Under the pieces are notes generated by a model. That model had not been told where the DNA came from. It worked only from the letters and a program-made list of their open reading frames with translations, and searched no databases. The position numbers and the translations under genes are program-made. From positions 1 through 25,479 of the forward strand of contig DJXC01000193.1 of assembly GCA_002449575.1 (NCBI GenBank): DNA of 25,479 bases, given 5' to 3'. Source of the DNA: Ruminococcus sp. UBA7014. Its GTDB lineage: Bacteria > Bacillota > Clostridia > Oscillospirales > Ruminococcaceae. Below are positions 1-6,783 of this stretch, piece by piece. The stretch's first letter is position 1, and every line of letters begins with the position of its first letter.

Positions 1-20
1 GCCAATTCCGCCATATCCGC
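1..20 (-). tRNA. tRNA-Leu, 5' end only (cut by window edge)
   Basis: Read on the minus strand, the first 20 bases give GCGGATATGGCGGAATTGGC. This is the classic beginning of a bacterial leucine tRNA: a 7-nt acceptor strand, U8, the D-arm start with A14, and G18-G19. The rest, including the anticodon, variable arm and 3' end, lies outside the window, so the isoacceptor cannot be named. A near-perfect promoter sits upstream at 60-88 on the same strand, which supports a real stable-RNA gene transcribed leftward. The identification rests on only 20 bases, but the pattern is very characteristic. Confidence 0.75.
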
Positions 21-59
21 ATTTTTATTTTTTATGCGCTTCCGCACTCAACGTAATAT

Positions 60-88
60 ATTATAACACAAGAGTTCAGATTTGTCAA
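60..88 (-). promoter_or_regulatory. Sigma-A promoter for tRNA-Leu
   Basis: On the minus strand there is a consensus -35 TTGACA (83-88), a 17-bp spacer and a consensus -10 TATAAT (60-65). Initiation would be near 53, leaving a leader of about 33 nt before the tRNA at base 20. An A-run upstream of the -35 (about 89-98 on this strand) could act as an UP element, as expected of a strong stable-RNA promoter. Confidence 0.85.
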
Positions 89-145
89 GTGTTTTTTTAA
101 ATTTTTTTAAAATTTTTGAAAAAAATATTTTTTTCTCAAAAACAC

Positions 146-174
146 TGGTAAAATGCTTTGAAATATGTTATAAT
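146..174 (+). promoter_or_regulatory. Probable promoter of the desulfurase-thiI operon
   Basis: An extended -10 TGTTATAAT (167-174; hexamer 169-174) lies about 35 bp before the first gene. The -35 is weak: TGGTAA at 146-151 with a 17-bp spacer. The sequence just before it, AAAAACAC, matches the one preceding the -35 of two other promoters in this window. The block 88-96 and 138-146 is an inverted repeat because the divergent tRNA promoter has the same upstream element. Confidence 0.6.
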
Positions 175-208
175 ATAGATTACGCTATCAGAAAGGAAGA
201 GATACAAA

Positions 209-1354
209 ATGATTTATCTGGATAATGCCGCAACTACCAGACCAGCAGAATCTGTTATCCGGAAAGCAGGGGAGTGCCTGACCGAACATTTCGGAAATCC
301 GTCTTCTTTACATAAGCTTGGGCTGGAGGCTGAATTATATATCAGAGAAGCACGGAAAATGATTGCTGATTCACTCGGCACAGAGCCGGAAAATATTCTG
401 TTCACCTCCGGCGCAACAGAAAGCAGTAATCTGGCACTGCGAGGCGCAGCGGCTGTTTACGGCAAAAGAAAGAAAAAGAAAATTATCACATCTGCGGTGG
501 AACACGCTTCTGTAAGAAGTACACTGAATGCACTTGAACAGCAAGGCTTTGAAATTATCCGGATTCTGCCAGATGAACACGGCAGATTTCAGGCAGAAGA
601 TTTTATCAGAGCCGCTGACGAGAACACCTGTCTTATCAGTATGATGCTTGCCGAAAATGAAACCGGAAGACTTTTGCCAGTACCGGAAGTATTTCGCAGA
701 ATCAGGAAAAAATTTCCGGAAATCATTCTGCATTGTGATGCGGTACAGGCGTATATGAAAATTCCGGTCAGAATCAAAGAACTGAATGCCGATTTGATTT
801 CGCTCAGTTCACATAAGATTCACGGAATCAAGGGAACAGGTGCATTGTATATCCGGAAAGGCATCCGGCTGACACCTCTGCTGACTGGCGGAAAACAGGA
901 AAATGCAATTCGTCCGGGAACAGAAGCTGTTCCGCTGATTGCCGCATTCGGGGAAGCTGTCCGGCTCATGCAGAACAGCATTCCGGAACGTCTGGAACAG
1001 ACACAGGCAAAAAAAGACTATCTGCTGAAATTATTATCTGATATGCCGGAAGTGGTTCTCAACAGCGATACAGATAAAAATTACAGTTCGCCGTATATCG
1101 TGAATTTTTCTGTCAAAGGCATTCGCTCCGAAATTATGCTGCATTATCTGGAACAGAAAGAAATTTATGTTTCCAGCGGTTCGGCATGTTCCAAAGGTGC
1201 AAAAAGCGGTGTATTGTCAGCTTACAGAGTGCCGGACAGCCTTGCTGACTGTGCGGTTCGTGTCAGCTTTTCGGAAGAAACTACTGTACAGGAATTAGAT
1301 ACACTGGTTCAGGCAGTTGCTGAAGGACAGAAAAATCTGATTCATAAAAAGTAA
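209..1354 (+). CDS. Cysteine desulfurase (NifS/IscS family), likely ThiI sulfur donor
   Basis: This PLP-dependent enzyme removes sulfur from L-cysteine, leaving alanine and an enzyme-bound persulfide that is passed to an acceptor. At 381 aa it has normal family length. The N-terminus MIYLDNAATT is the family signature. The PLP lysine is Lys203 in SSHKIHG, and the persulfide cysteine is Cys327 in SSGSACSKGAKS, on the mobile loop. It heads an operon with a methyltransferase (14 bp downstream) and thiI. This resembles the Bacillus arrangement in which a dedicated NifS-like desulfurase (NifZ) feeds ThiI for 4-thiouridine synthesis in tRNA. No iscU/sufU scaffold is adjacent, which argues against a primary role in Fe-S assembly. 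The specific partner is inferred from gene order. The start has an AGGAAGAG-type RBS. Confidence 0.93.
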   Translation: MIYLDNAATTRPAESVIRKAGECLTEHFGNPSSLHKLGLEAELYIREARKMIADSLGTEPENILFTSGATESSNLALRGAAAVYGKRKKKKIITSAVEHASVRSTLNALEQQGFEIIRILPDEHGRFQAEDFIRAADENTCLISMMLAENETGRLLPVPEVFRRIRKKFPEIILHCDAVQAYMKIPVRIKELNADLISLSSHKIHGIKGTGALYIRKGIRLTPLLTGGKQENAIRPGTEAVPLIAAFGEAVRLMQNSIPERLEQTQAKKDYLLKLLSDMPEVVLNSDTDKNYSSPYIVNFSVKGIRSEIMLHYLEQKEIYVSSGSACSKGAKSGVLSAYRVPDSLADCAVRVSFSEETTVQELDTLVQAVAEGQKNLIHKK

Positions 1355-1368
1355 TCAGGAGGAAAGTC

Positions 1369-2157
1369 ATGCAGATAGAAAAAATTGATAACGGAAATGC
1401 ATTTGACTGGGGCAGAACTTCTCAGGACTATGCGAAATTCCGGGATATTTATCCGGAAATTTTTTATCAGAAAATTCTGGAAAAAAATATTGGTGTTCCC
1501 GGTCAGAAAATTCTGGATTTGGGAACGGGAACAGGTGTTCTTCCAAGAAATATGTATCGTTTCGGTGCGGACTGGACAGGTATTGATATTTCAGAAAATC
1601 AGATTGCACAGGCAGAATTATTGGCAGAACAGCAGAACATGAAAATCAGTTTTCATGCAGTTCCCGCAGAAAAAACAGATTTTCCGGAAAATAGTTTTGA
1701 TGCTGTCACAGCATGTCAGTGTTTCTGGTATTTTCAGCCGGAAGTGCTGATGCCTGTCCTGAAAAAAATTCTAAAACCGGAAGGCAGAATTCTGATTTTG
1801 CAGATGATGTGGCTGCCGTTTGAGGACAAAATTGCACAGGCAAGCGAAAATCTGGTATTAAAATACAATCCGGACTGGAGCGGAGCAGGGGAGAGGCGAC
1901 ATCCTGTTTCTCTGTCCGAAAACGTTCTGCAATATGCTGCACTTGTCTCACAGGAAGAATTTGCAGTACAAATTCCTTTTACCCGTGAAACATGGCACGG
2001 CAGAATGAAAGCCTGCCGGGGAGTCGGTGCTTCTCTTTCCGGCGAAAAACTCGCACAGTGGGAACAGGAACATCTTACATTATTACATCAGACCGTACCG
2101 GAACAATTCAAAATTCTGCATCATATTGCAATGGCAGAGTTAAAAATCAAAAAATAA
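1369..2157 (+). CDS. Class I SAM-dependent methyltransferase, substrate unknown
   Basis: This 262-aa cytoplasmic protein has a Rossmann-type SAM-binding domain of the UbiE/Methyltransf_11 kind. Motif I is LDLGTGTGVLPR at about residues 45-56, an acidic residue ends strand beta2 in WTGIDIS, and a motif III/IV-like stretch NSFDAVTACQCFWYF follows. A post-core helical region of about 100 residues, with no feature I recognise, probably forms the substrate lid. A strong RBS (AGGAGG) precedes the ATG. It lies between the desulfurase and thiI with 14- and 18-bp gaps, so the three genes are probably co-transcribed. That placement suggests, but does not show, a link to tRNA or sulfur metabolism; a small-molecule substrate is equally possible. 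Confidence 0.8.
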   Translation: MQIEKIDNGNAFDWGRTSQDYAKFRDIYPEIFYQKILEKNIGVPGQKILDLGTGTGVLPRNMYRFGADWTGIDISENQIAQAELLAEQQNMKISFHAVPAEKTDFPENSFDAVTACQCFWYFQPEVLMPVLKKILKPEGRILILQMMWLPFEDKIAQASENLVLKYNPDWSGAGERRHPVSLSENVLQYAALVSQEEFAVQIPFTRETWHGRMKACRGVGASLSGEKLAQWEQEHLTLLHQTVPEQFKILHHIAMAELKIKK

Positions 2158-2175
2158 TCGAAAGGACAAATTTCT

Positions 2176-3357
2176 ATGAAAGAAGTAATTCTCGTCAAAT
2201 ATGGGGAAATGGCTCTGAAAGGGCAGAATAAATACAGCTTTGAGGATATTTTATTTAAAAATATCAAATTCCGGCTGAAACCACTCGGAAATTTCAAATA
2301 CAGTTCAGCGCAGTCTACTATTTATATTCAAGCCGAAGATGAAACAACTGACCTTGATGAAGTGATTGAAATTCTGAAAAAAGTATTCGGCATTGCAGCA
2401 ATCTGCCGGGCATGTGTCTGTGAAAAAGATTTTGCTGATATTCAGGAAAAAACACTGGAATATCTGAAAGAAACGCTCGAAGATGCAAAAAGTTTCAAAG
2501 TCGAGGCAAAACGTGCTGACAAAAAATTTCCTATGAAATCCCCGGAAATCTGTATGGAACTCGGCGGAGCTGTCTGCGAAGCCTTTCCGGAAATTTCTGT
2601 AGATGTTCACAATCCGGAAGTCACTGTCATTGTGGAAATCCGTGATACAAATGCCTATGTTCATGCCGGAAGAATCAAAGGCGCAGGCGGTTTGCCGGTC
2701 GGCAGCAGCGGAAAGGCTCTGCTATTGCTTTCCGGCGGAATTGACAGCCCTGTTGCCGGATATATGATGGCAAAACGGGGTGTGCATATTTCAGCAGTTC
2801 ACTTTGTCAGCCCGCCTTATACTTCTGACCGTGCATTGCTGAAAGTAGAGCAGCTTTGTCAGAAAATGGCGGCTTACTGCGGCGATATTCACTTTTATTG
2901 TGTACCGTTCACCAAAATTCAGGAAGAACTCAGAAGACGCTGCCCGGAAGAATATTTTACTATCCTGATGCGCCGGCTGATGATGCTGATTGCACAGGAA
3001 ATCGCTAAAAAAGAAGAAGCCCTTGCTTTAATTACCGGCGAAAGTGTCGGGCAGGTTGCCAGCCAGACAATGCAGGCAATGGTCTGCACTGATGCTGTTT
3101 GCAAATGCCCTGTATTCCGTCCGCTCATCGGTATGGATAAAACAGAAATTATCGAAATTTCAAGAAAAATTGATACGTTCGATATTTCTGTTCAGCCATA
3201 TGAAGACTGCTGTACTGTCTTTACACCCCGTCACCCGAAAATCAGACCAAATCTTGAAGCGGTCGAACAGGCACAGGAAAAAGGCAATTTTGATGATATG
3301 ATTGCCGAAGCCGTTGACGGTACAGAACTGAAAGTTTTTAAACATGCGGATGCTTGA
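2176..3357 (+). CDS. thiI: ThiI, tRNA 4-thiouridine sulfurtransferase
   Basis: ThiI adenylates U8 of tRNA and inserts sulfur to give 4-thiouridine; in many bacteria it also supplies sulfur for the thiazole of thiamine. The 393-aa protein shows the N-terminal ferredoxin-like region (VKYGEMALKG), a THUMP domain at about 60-165, and the PP-loop ATP pyrophosphatase domain with SGGIDSP at 186-192. The conserved YEDCCTVFTPRHP segment is at about 342-354. It ends without the C-terminal rhodanese domain found in E. coli ThiI. The family's short form normally depends on a cognate cysteine desulfurase, which fits the desulfurase two genes upstream. Its stop codon lies inside the -35 box of the next promoter. 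Confidence 0.95.
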   Translation: MKEVILVKYGEMALKGQNKYSFEDILFKNIKFRLKPLGNFKYSSAQSTIYIQAEDETTDLDEVIEILKKVFGIAAICRACVCEKDFADIQEKTLEYLKETLEDAKSFKVEAKRADKKFPMKSPEICMELGGAVCEAFPEISVDVHNPEVTVIVEIRDTNAYVHAGRIKGAGGLPVGSSGKALLLLSGGIDSPVAGYMMAKRGVHISAVHFVSPPYTSDRALLKVEQLCQKMAAYCGDIHFYCVPFTKIQEELRRRCPEEYFTILMRRLMMLIAQEIAKKEEALALITGESVGQVASQTMQAMVCTDAVCKCPVFRPLIGMDKTEIIEISRKIDTFDISVQPYEDCCTVFTPRHPKIRPNLEAVEQAQEKGNFDDMIAEAVDGTELKVFKHADA

Positions 3358-3382
3358 CATTTTCCGCAGACTGTGCTATACT
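3354..3382 (+). promoter_or_regulatory. Promoter of the sortase operon, overlapping the thiI stop
   Basis: TTGACA (3354-3359), a 17-bp spacer and TATACT (3377-3382) form a strong sigma-A-like promoter. The thiI stop codon TGA (3355-3357) is part of the -35 box. No terminator hairpin separates thiI from the sortase gene, so read-through plus new initiation is likely. The RBS AGGTGG (3403-3408) is 7 bp before the sortase ATG. Confidence 0.8.
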
Positions 3383-3415
3383 AAGTAAGTAAATATCATA
3401 ACAGGTGGTGTATGC

Positions 3416-4582
3416 ATGGCAGACGAAGAACAGTTTGATAAATATAATGCGATTAAAAACGCTCTGCATCAGCAGGAAGAACAGCAATATAAACCGCATT
3501 CTTCCAAAAAGAAAAAAGGAAAAAAGAAGAAAAGAAAACGCCGTACCCTTGGTCAGCGCATTGCCGGGCTGTTTCCGCAGCATGGTGACAGCATCTTTGA
3601 GGTGTTCCGGAAAATGATATTTCTTGCTTCTTCTATGGTGTTTGTTGTCTGCCTTGCACTGATTGGCAAATATTTCTGGGAAAATCACCAGAATGCCCTT
3701 GTTACGGCAGAAGCACAGAGAATCCATGATTCTGTTATCGAACCGGAACGGCATCTTCCCAAAGAACCCGGCAGTCCCGAAATCGAAGAGGAAGAACGCT
3801 ATGAACTTCTGGAAAGTGCAAAAAATTTGCTTGCCATCAATAAAGACGTTGTCGGCTATCTGAGTATTCCGGATGAACCAAGAATTGCTTATCCGGTTTT
3901 GCAGAGAAGAAATGCAGAAGACGGAAATTCTTATTATCTGGATAAAAATATCAATCTGGAATATGCAAAGGCAGGTTCTATTTTCATGGATTACCGTGAT
4001 TATTTTGACGATATGGTCGAAAATTTTGACGATACCGGTGAACCTGACGGCACTTATCACAGAACTTTCCCCAACTCACAGAATCTGGTTATCTACGGAC
4101 ATAATATGCATGACTTCTCTATGTTCGGTGCGCTGAAATATTATATCAATACAGAATCTTATTATGAAAAACATGCAATTATTGAACTGGAATCCAATTA
4201 TATGAAATACAGATATAAAGTATTTGGTATGATTGTCGTGGATGTGGATGATGAAACAGATACCAGATTTGAGTACTGGAACACCATTAATTTTGAAAAC
4301 GAAGAAAAATTTTATGAATATGTCAATGAAATCAAACGGCGTACCCTCCGCACAACTGAAGTAGATGTCAAATATGGCGACCAGCTTCTGACTTTGTCTA
4401 CCTGCAATGGTACGTTCGATAACGGCAGACTTGTCATCTGTGCAAGACTGCTCCGTGAAGGAGAAGACCCGGCAGAAGGCTGTGTCAGTGCAGAAAACCC
4501 CAATATTAAATGGTCAAGTACCTATTATAAATGGCACAGAGGCGCATATGACCCCGATGCTGAATTTATCCCCTATGGCTAA
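3416..4582 (+). CDS. Class B sortase with long basic N-terminal tail
   Basis: Sortases are membrane-anchored transpeptidases that cleave a C-terminal sorting signal and join the protein to peptidoglycan. The catalytic triad of this 388-aa protein is visible: His229 in VIYGHNM, Cys330 in TLSTC, and Arg344 in ICARLL. YGHNM and TLSTC are typical of class B. Residues 31-43 are a run of Lys/Arg, followed by one membrane helix at about 68-86 and the extracellular catalytic domain from about 130. The orientation is N-in/C-out, with an unusually long cytoplasmic tail of about 65 residues. About 20 acidic residues are inserted before the His strand (near 197-220), and there is a C-terminal extension after the Arg strand. 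It is followed 24 bp later by a second class B sortase. No LPxTG/NPxTG-type substrate is encoded in the window. Confidence 0.92.
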   Translation: MADEEQFDKYNAIKNALHQQEEQQYKPHSSKKKKGKKKKRKRRTLGQRIAGLFPQHGDSIFEVFRKMIFLASSMVFVVCLALIGKYFWENHQNALVTAEAQRIHDSVIEPERHLPKEPGSPEIEEEERYELLESAKNLLAINKDVVGYLSIPDEPRIAYPVLQRRNAEDGNSYYLDKNINLEYAKAGSIFMDYRDYFDDMVENFDDTGEPDGTYHRTFPNSQNLVIYGHNMHDFSMFGALKYYINTESYYEKHAIIELESNYMKYRYKVFGMIVVDVDDETDTRFEYWNTINFENEEKFYEYVNEIKRRTLRTTEVDVKYGDQLLTLSTCNGTFDNGRLVICARLLREGEDPAEGCVSAENPNIKWSSTYYKWHRGAYDPDAEFIPYG

Positions 4583-4606
4583 TCCCTATGAAAGAAGGAA
4601 AACGAA

Positions 4607-5428
4607 ATGAAAAATATTTCAAGAAGAAAGAAAATCACAGGTGCATTCTGTACAGCTCTGCTGACGGCTGCTGCTGGTACAGCAGTTCTGCTGCATACTG
4701 TCAGTGCAGAAGTTGCTGAAATGCCGGCTGGTGATATGGCTTCAGAAAAAGTTTCCAGTCAGACCGTCAGTCTCCAGCTTGCAAAAGGTCCGTTCGGAAC
4801 ACCTAACGGCGAAAGTGGTATGTCAAAATCTATGCGCCAGTATAACGGCGACTCTGTCGGCTGGATTAAAATAGAAGGCACAAAAGTGGATAATCCGCTT
4901 GTACAGTGCGAAGATAATGATTTTTATCTTAGCATGGGCTTTAATCATAAGCCTTACCGTGCAGGTACTGTCTTTATGGACTTCCGGAATCAGTTCGGAT
5001 TCGGACAGGAAAACTGGTCAGATAATATTATTTTATACGGTCATAATATGGCAAATAATGAAATGTTCGGCTCACTGCGCCGCTATCGGCAGGATTTGAC
5101 GTATTATCAGACACATCAGTTTATTGATTTGTATTCTAATTTTGAACATGCAACATATGTTATCTGTGCATTGCCAATTACTTACGGCGGTGCAGATGCA
5201 GACTGGCGTTACTGGGATATGGAAGAATTTGAGACAGAAGAAGATTTCAATACTTATATGAAGTATGCAAAAGACCAGAGTGTTGCTAAAATTGACGTTG
5301 ATGTCAAGTATGGTGACAAGCTACTGACACTCTCTACCTGCTATTCTGATGAAGATAATTCCAGATTCCTGGTAATCGCAAGAAAACTCCGTGATGGTGA
5401 AACTGCCGAAACTTTTAAAAATTCCTGA
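4607..5428 (+). CDS. Second class B sortase, short form
   Basis: This 273-aa sortase has His146 in LYGHNM, Cys245 in TLSTC and Arg259 in VIARKLR, so the catalytic set is complete. The hydrophobic segment at residues 11-34 after a basic start can serve as signal anchor or signal peptide. It lacks the long basic tail and acidic insert of the upstream paralogue but shares the catalytic core (for example VDVKYGDKLLTLSTC, against VDVKYGDQLLTLSTC). The pair probably arose by duplication and may handle different substrates or different steps. It has an AAGGA RBS before the ATG and is co-transcribed with the preceding sortase and the following SpoIID-like gene, 8 bp apart. Cellulosomal ruminococci use sortases to attach scaffoldin to the wall; whether this pair does so is not shown. 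Confidence 0.92.
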   Translation: MKNISRRKKITGAFCTALLTAAAGTAVLLHTVSAEVAEMPAGDMASEKVSSQTVSLQLAKGPFGTPNGESGMSKSMRQYNGDSVGWIKIEGTKVDNPLVQCEDNDFYLSMGFNHKPYRAGTVFMDFRNQFGFGQENWSDNIILYGHNMANNEMFGSLRRYRQDLTYYQTHQFIDLYSNFEHATYVICALPITYGGADADWRYWDMEEFETEEDFNTYMKYAKDQSVAKIDVDVKYGDKLLTLSTCYSDEDNSRFLVIARKLRDGETAETFKNS

Positions 5429-5436
5429 CAGGAAAG

Positions 5437-6594
5437 ATGAAAGATATGCTTTATCCAGCAAAACTGATGGTTTCATTCCTGTTGCTGCTGTTTATCACCG
5501 GAAGGCAGTCCCTTCCGGTGATTGCTGAAACAGGGAAAAAATTAAGCTCTGTCGAAGTCATTCACAGCGAAAAAGATACAGTGCAGGAAAAAACAGAAAC
5601 GAAATCTAAAAAAACTTTGTCGGATTATGACGATTTTTCTTTGATTTCTTACCAGACTGTCGAAAATGCAGAGCAGAAAGAAGCTGTTCTCATTTCCGGC
5701 AACAGCAGGGAAGATATTGTCGTTTCCAGTGAGCCGACTCCTTCTGCTGTAAATGTGGAAGATGTGCCGCCGAATAGTTTTGCCTTTACCACTTACGGCT
5801 GGGGACATTGTGTCGGATTAAGTCAGAACGGCGCAAATTTTTATGCGATTTATGGCGGCTGGAATTATCAGGATATTTTATTTCACTATTATCCCGGTAC
5901 AGTATTGAAAAATACCGGTACTGCCGAAACGGAAATGATTACAGTACAAGGTGTTCCCGGCAATGCCCTCCAGCAAGTTGCTGAAATCGTCAATCTGGAA
6001 GTCGGACCTTCTTTTCATACAGAAGCCATTAAAGCACAGGCTGTGGCAGTTTACAGCTATATTAAATATTATCATAACGATTCTCATGACCTGAAAGGCA
6101 AGCCGAATCCGCCGCAAAGCCTGATTGATGCCTGTGCCTCTGTCCTTGGCGAAGCCCTGTATTATCAGGATGATTTTGCAATGACTATGTTCGGCGCATC
6201 GTGCGGCGACCTTACTGCAGACAGCAATGACATCTTTGAAATGAATCTGCCCTATCTGCGAAGTGTTTCCAGTGATTATGATGCACAGTATGACCCCCAT
6301 TACGGTGATGTGAAATATTTCACTGCCGAAGAAGTCCGGCAGATAATTCAAGATGCCTATCATCTGACACTTTCTGACACTCCTGAAAACTGGATTCAAA
6401 TCATTCAAGGAAACGGCGGTTATGTCCGGCAGGTCAATATTGATAACCAGATGACAGTTCGTGGTGATGCCTTCCGTTATCAATTTGAACTGAAATCTCC
6501 CAAATTTACTTATGTTTATGCTGAACCGGAAGAACAGGAAACTACTGAAGAAATTGCAGAGGCAGAAGCACTCCTTCCGGAAGAAATTCCCTGA
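5437..6594 (+). CDS. Secreted SpoIID/LytB-family protein with circularly permuted domain
   Basis: SpoIID/LytB domains bind peptidoglycan and, in SpoIID, cleave glycan strands as a lytic transglycosylase. This 385-aa protein has a signal peptide or anchor (about 6-30), a Ser/Thr/Lys/Glu-rich linker to about 110, and then every recognisable SpoIID block in rotated order. The normally C-terminal GWGHCVGLSQNGA (121-133) and HYYPGT (150-155) come first. They are followed by the normally N-terminal LEVGPSFHTEAIKAQAVA (187-204), then MFGASCGDLT (251-260), LPYLRSV (271-277), and finally FRYQFELKSPKFTY (346-359), which usually directly precedes the GHGVGMSQ block. The Glu-rich tail ends the protein. 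Glu188 aligns with the conserved Glu region of the family. Two starts are possible: ATG 5437 (4 bp from AGG) or ATG 5446. Its place behind two sortases suggests a cell-wall role at the surface rather than sporulation. Confidence 0.82.
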   Translation: MKDMLYPAKLMVSFLLLLFITGRQSLPVIAETGKKLSSVEVIHSEKDTVQEKTETKSKKTLSDYDDFSLISYQTVENAEQKEAVLISGNSREDIVVSSEPTPSAVNVEDVPPNSFAFTTYGWGHCVGLSQNGANFYAIYGGWNYQDILFHYYPGTVLKNTGTAETEMITVQGVPGNALQQVAEIVNLEVGPSFHTEAIKAQAVAVYSYIKYYHNDSHDLKGKPNPPQSLIDACASVLGEALYYQDDFAMTMFGASCGDLTADSNDIFEMNLPYLRSVSSDYDAQYDPHYGDVKYFTAEEVRQIIQDAYHLTLSDTPENWIQIIQGNGGYVRQVNIDNQMTVRGDAFRYQFELKSPKFTYVYAEPEEQETTEEIAEAEALLPEEIP

Positions 6595-6627
6595 ATACTG
6601 AATTTTTATCAAAGATTAGCAAGAAAA

Positions 6628-6649
6628 CCCCCGCCTCTACAGGCGGGGG
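6628..6649. terminator. Perfect 9-bp GC-rich hairpin after the sortase operon
   Basis: CCCCCGCCT and AGGCGGGGG form a perfect 9-bp stem around the 4-nt loop CTAC. On the plus strand no T-run follows. On the minus strand the stem is followed by TTTTCTT. It lies 34 bp after the SpoIID-like gene, so it may end that operon, but it is not a textbook plus-strand terminator. Confidence 0.5.
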
Positions 6650-6673
6650 AGGATGTCACACTAATATGCACAG

Positions 6674-6702
6674 AACTCCTTTCGGAATTTCCGGAGGGAG
6701 TT
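6674..6702. terminator. Second hairpin, 12-bp stem, before the mod promoter
   Basis: AACTCCTTTCGG and CCGGAGGGAGTT pair over 12 positions around the loop AATTT, with two positions being U-G wobble pairs on the plus-strand transcript. TTTGTGAT follows, a weak U-tract. The stem is better on the plus strand as RNA because the wobbles become A-C mismatches on the minus strand. That favours a role as plus-strand terminator of the sortase operon. Confidence 0.5.
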
Positions 6703-6723
6703 TGTGATAAAATAAGAATTATC

Positions 6724-6752
6724 TTGATTTCTCCGAAAAAATATGTTATAAT
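6724..6752 (+). promoter_or_regulatory. Promoter of the type III methyltransferase gene
   Basis: TTGATT (6724-6729), a 17-bp spacer and TATAAT (6747-6752) with an upstream TG (6744-6745) make an extended -10 promoter. The RBS TGGAGG (6771-6776) is 7 bp before the ATG at 6784. The segment ATATGTTATAATATAG is also present around the -10 of the window's first operon. Confidence 0.8.
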
Positions 6753-6783
6753 ATAGCAAACATAATACATTGGAGGCACTTGG

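Noticed and set aside
89..146. A/T-rich inverted repeat considered as a terminator or small RNA
   Set aside because: It is explained by two divergent promoters having the same A-rich upstream element; the loop is long and there is no GC-rich stem.
3511..3545. A-rich tract encoding the Lys/Arg run in the first sortase, considered as a phase-variable or slippage site
   Set aside because: The tract is interrupted by G and mixed codons, with no homopolymer longer than about six bases, so slippage is not favoured.
5878..6612. Minus-strand open frame of 244 codons opposite the SpoIID-like gene
   Set aside because: It is a mirror of a well-supported coding sequence with no recognisable domain; the same holds for the minus frame at 3338-4060 opposite the first sortase.
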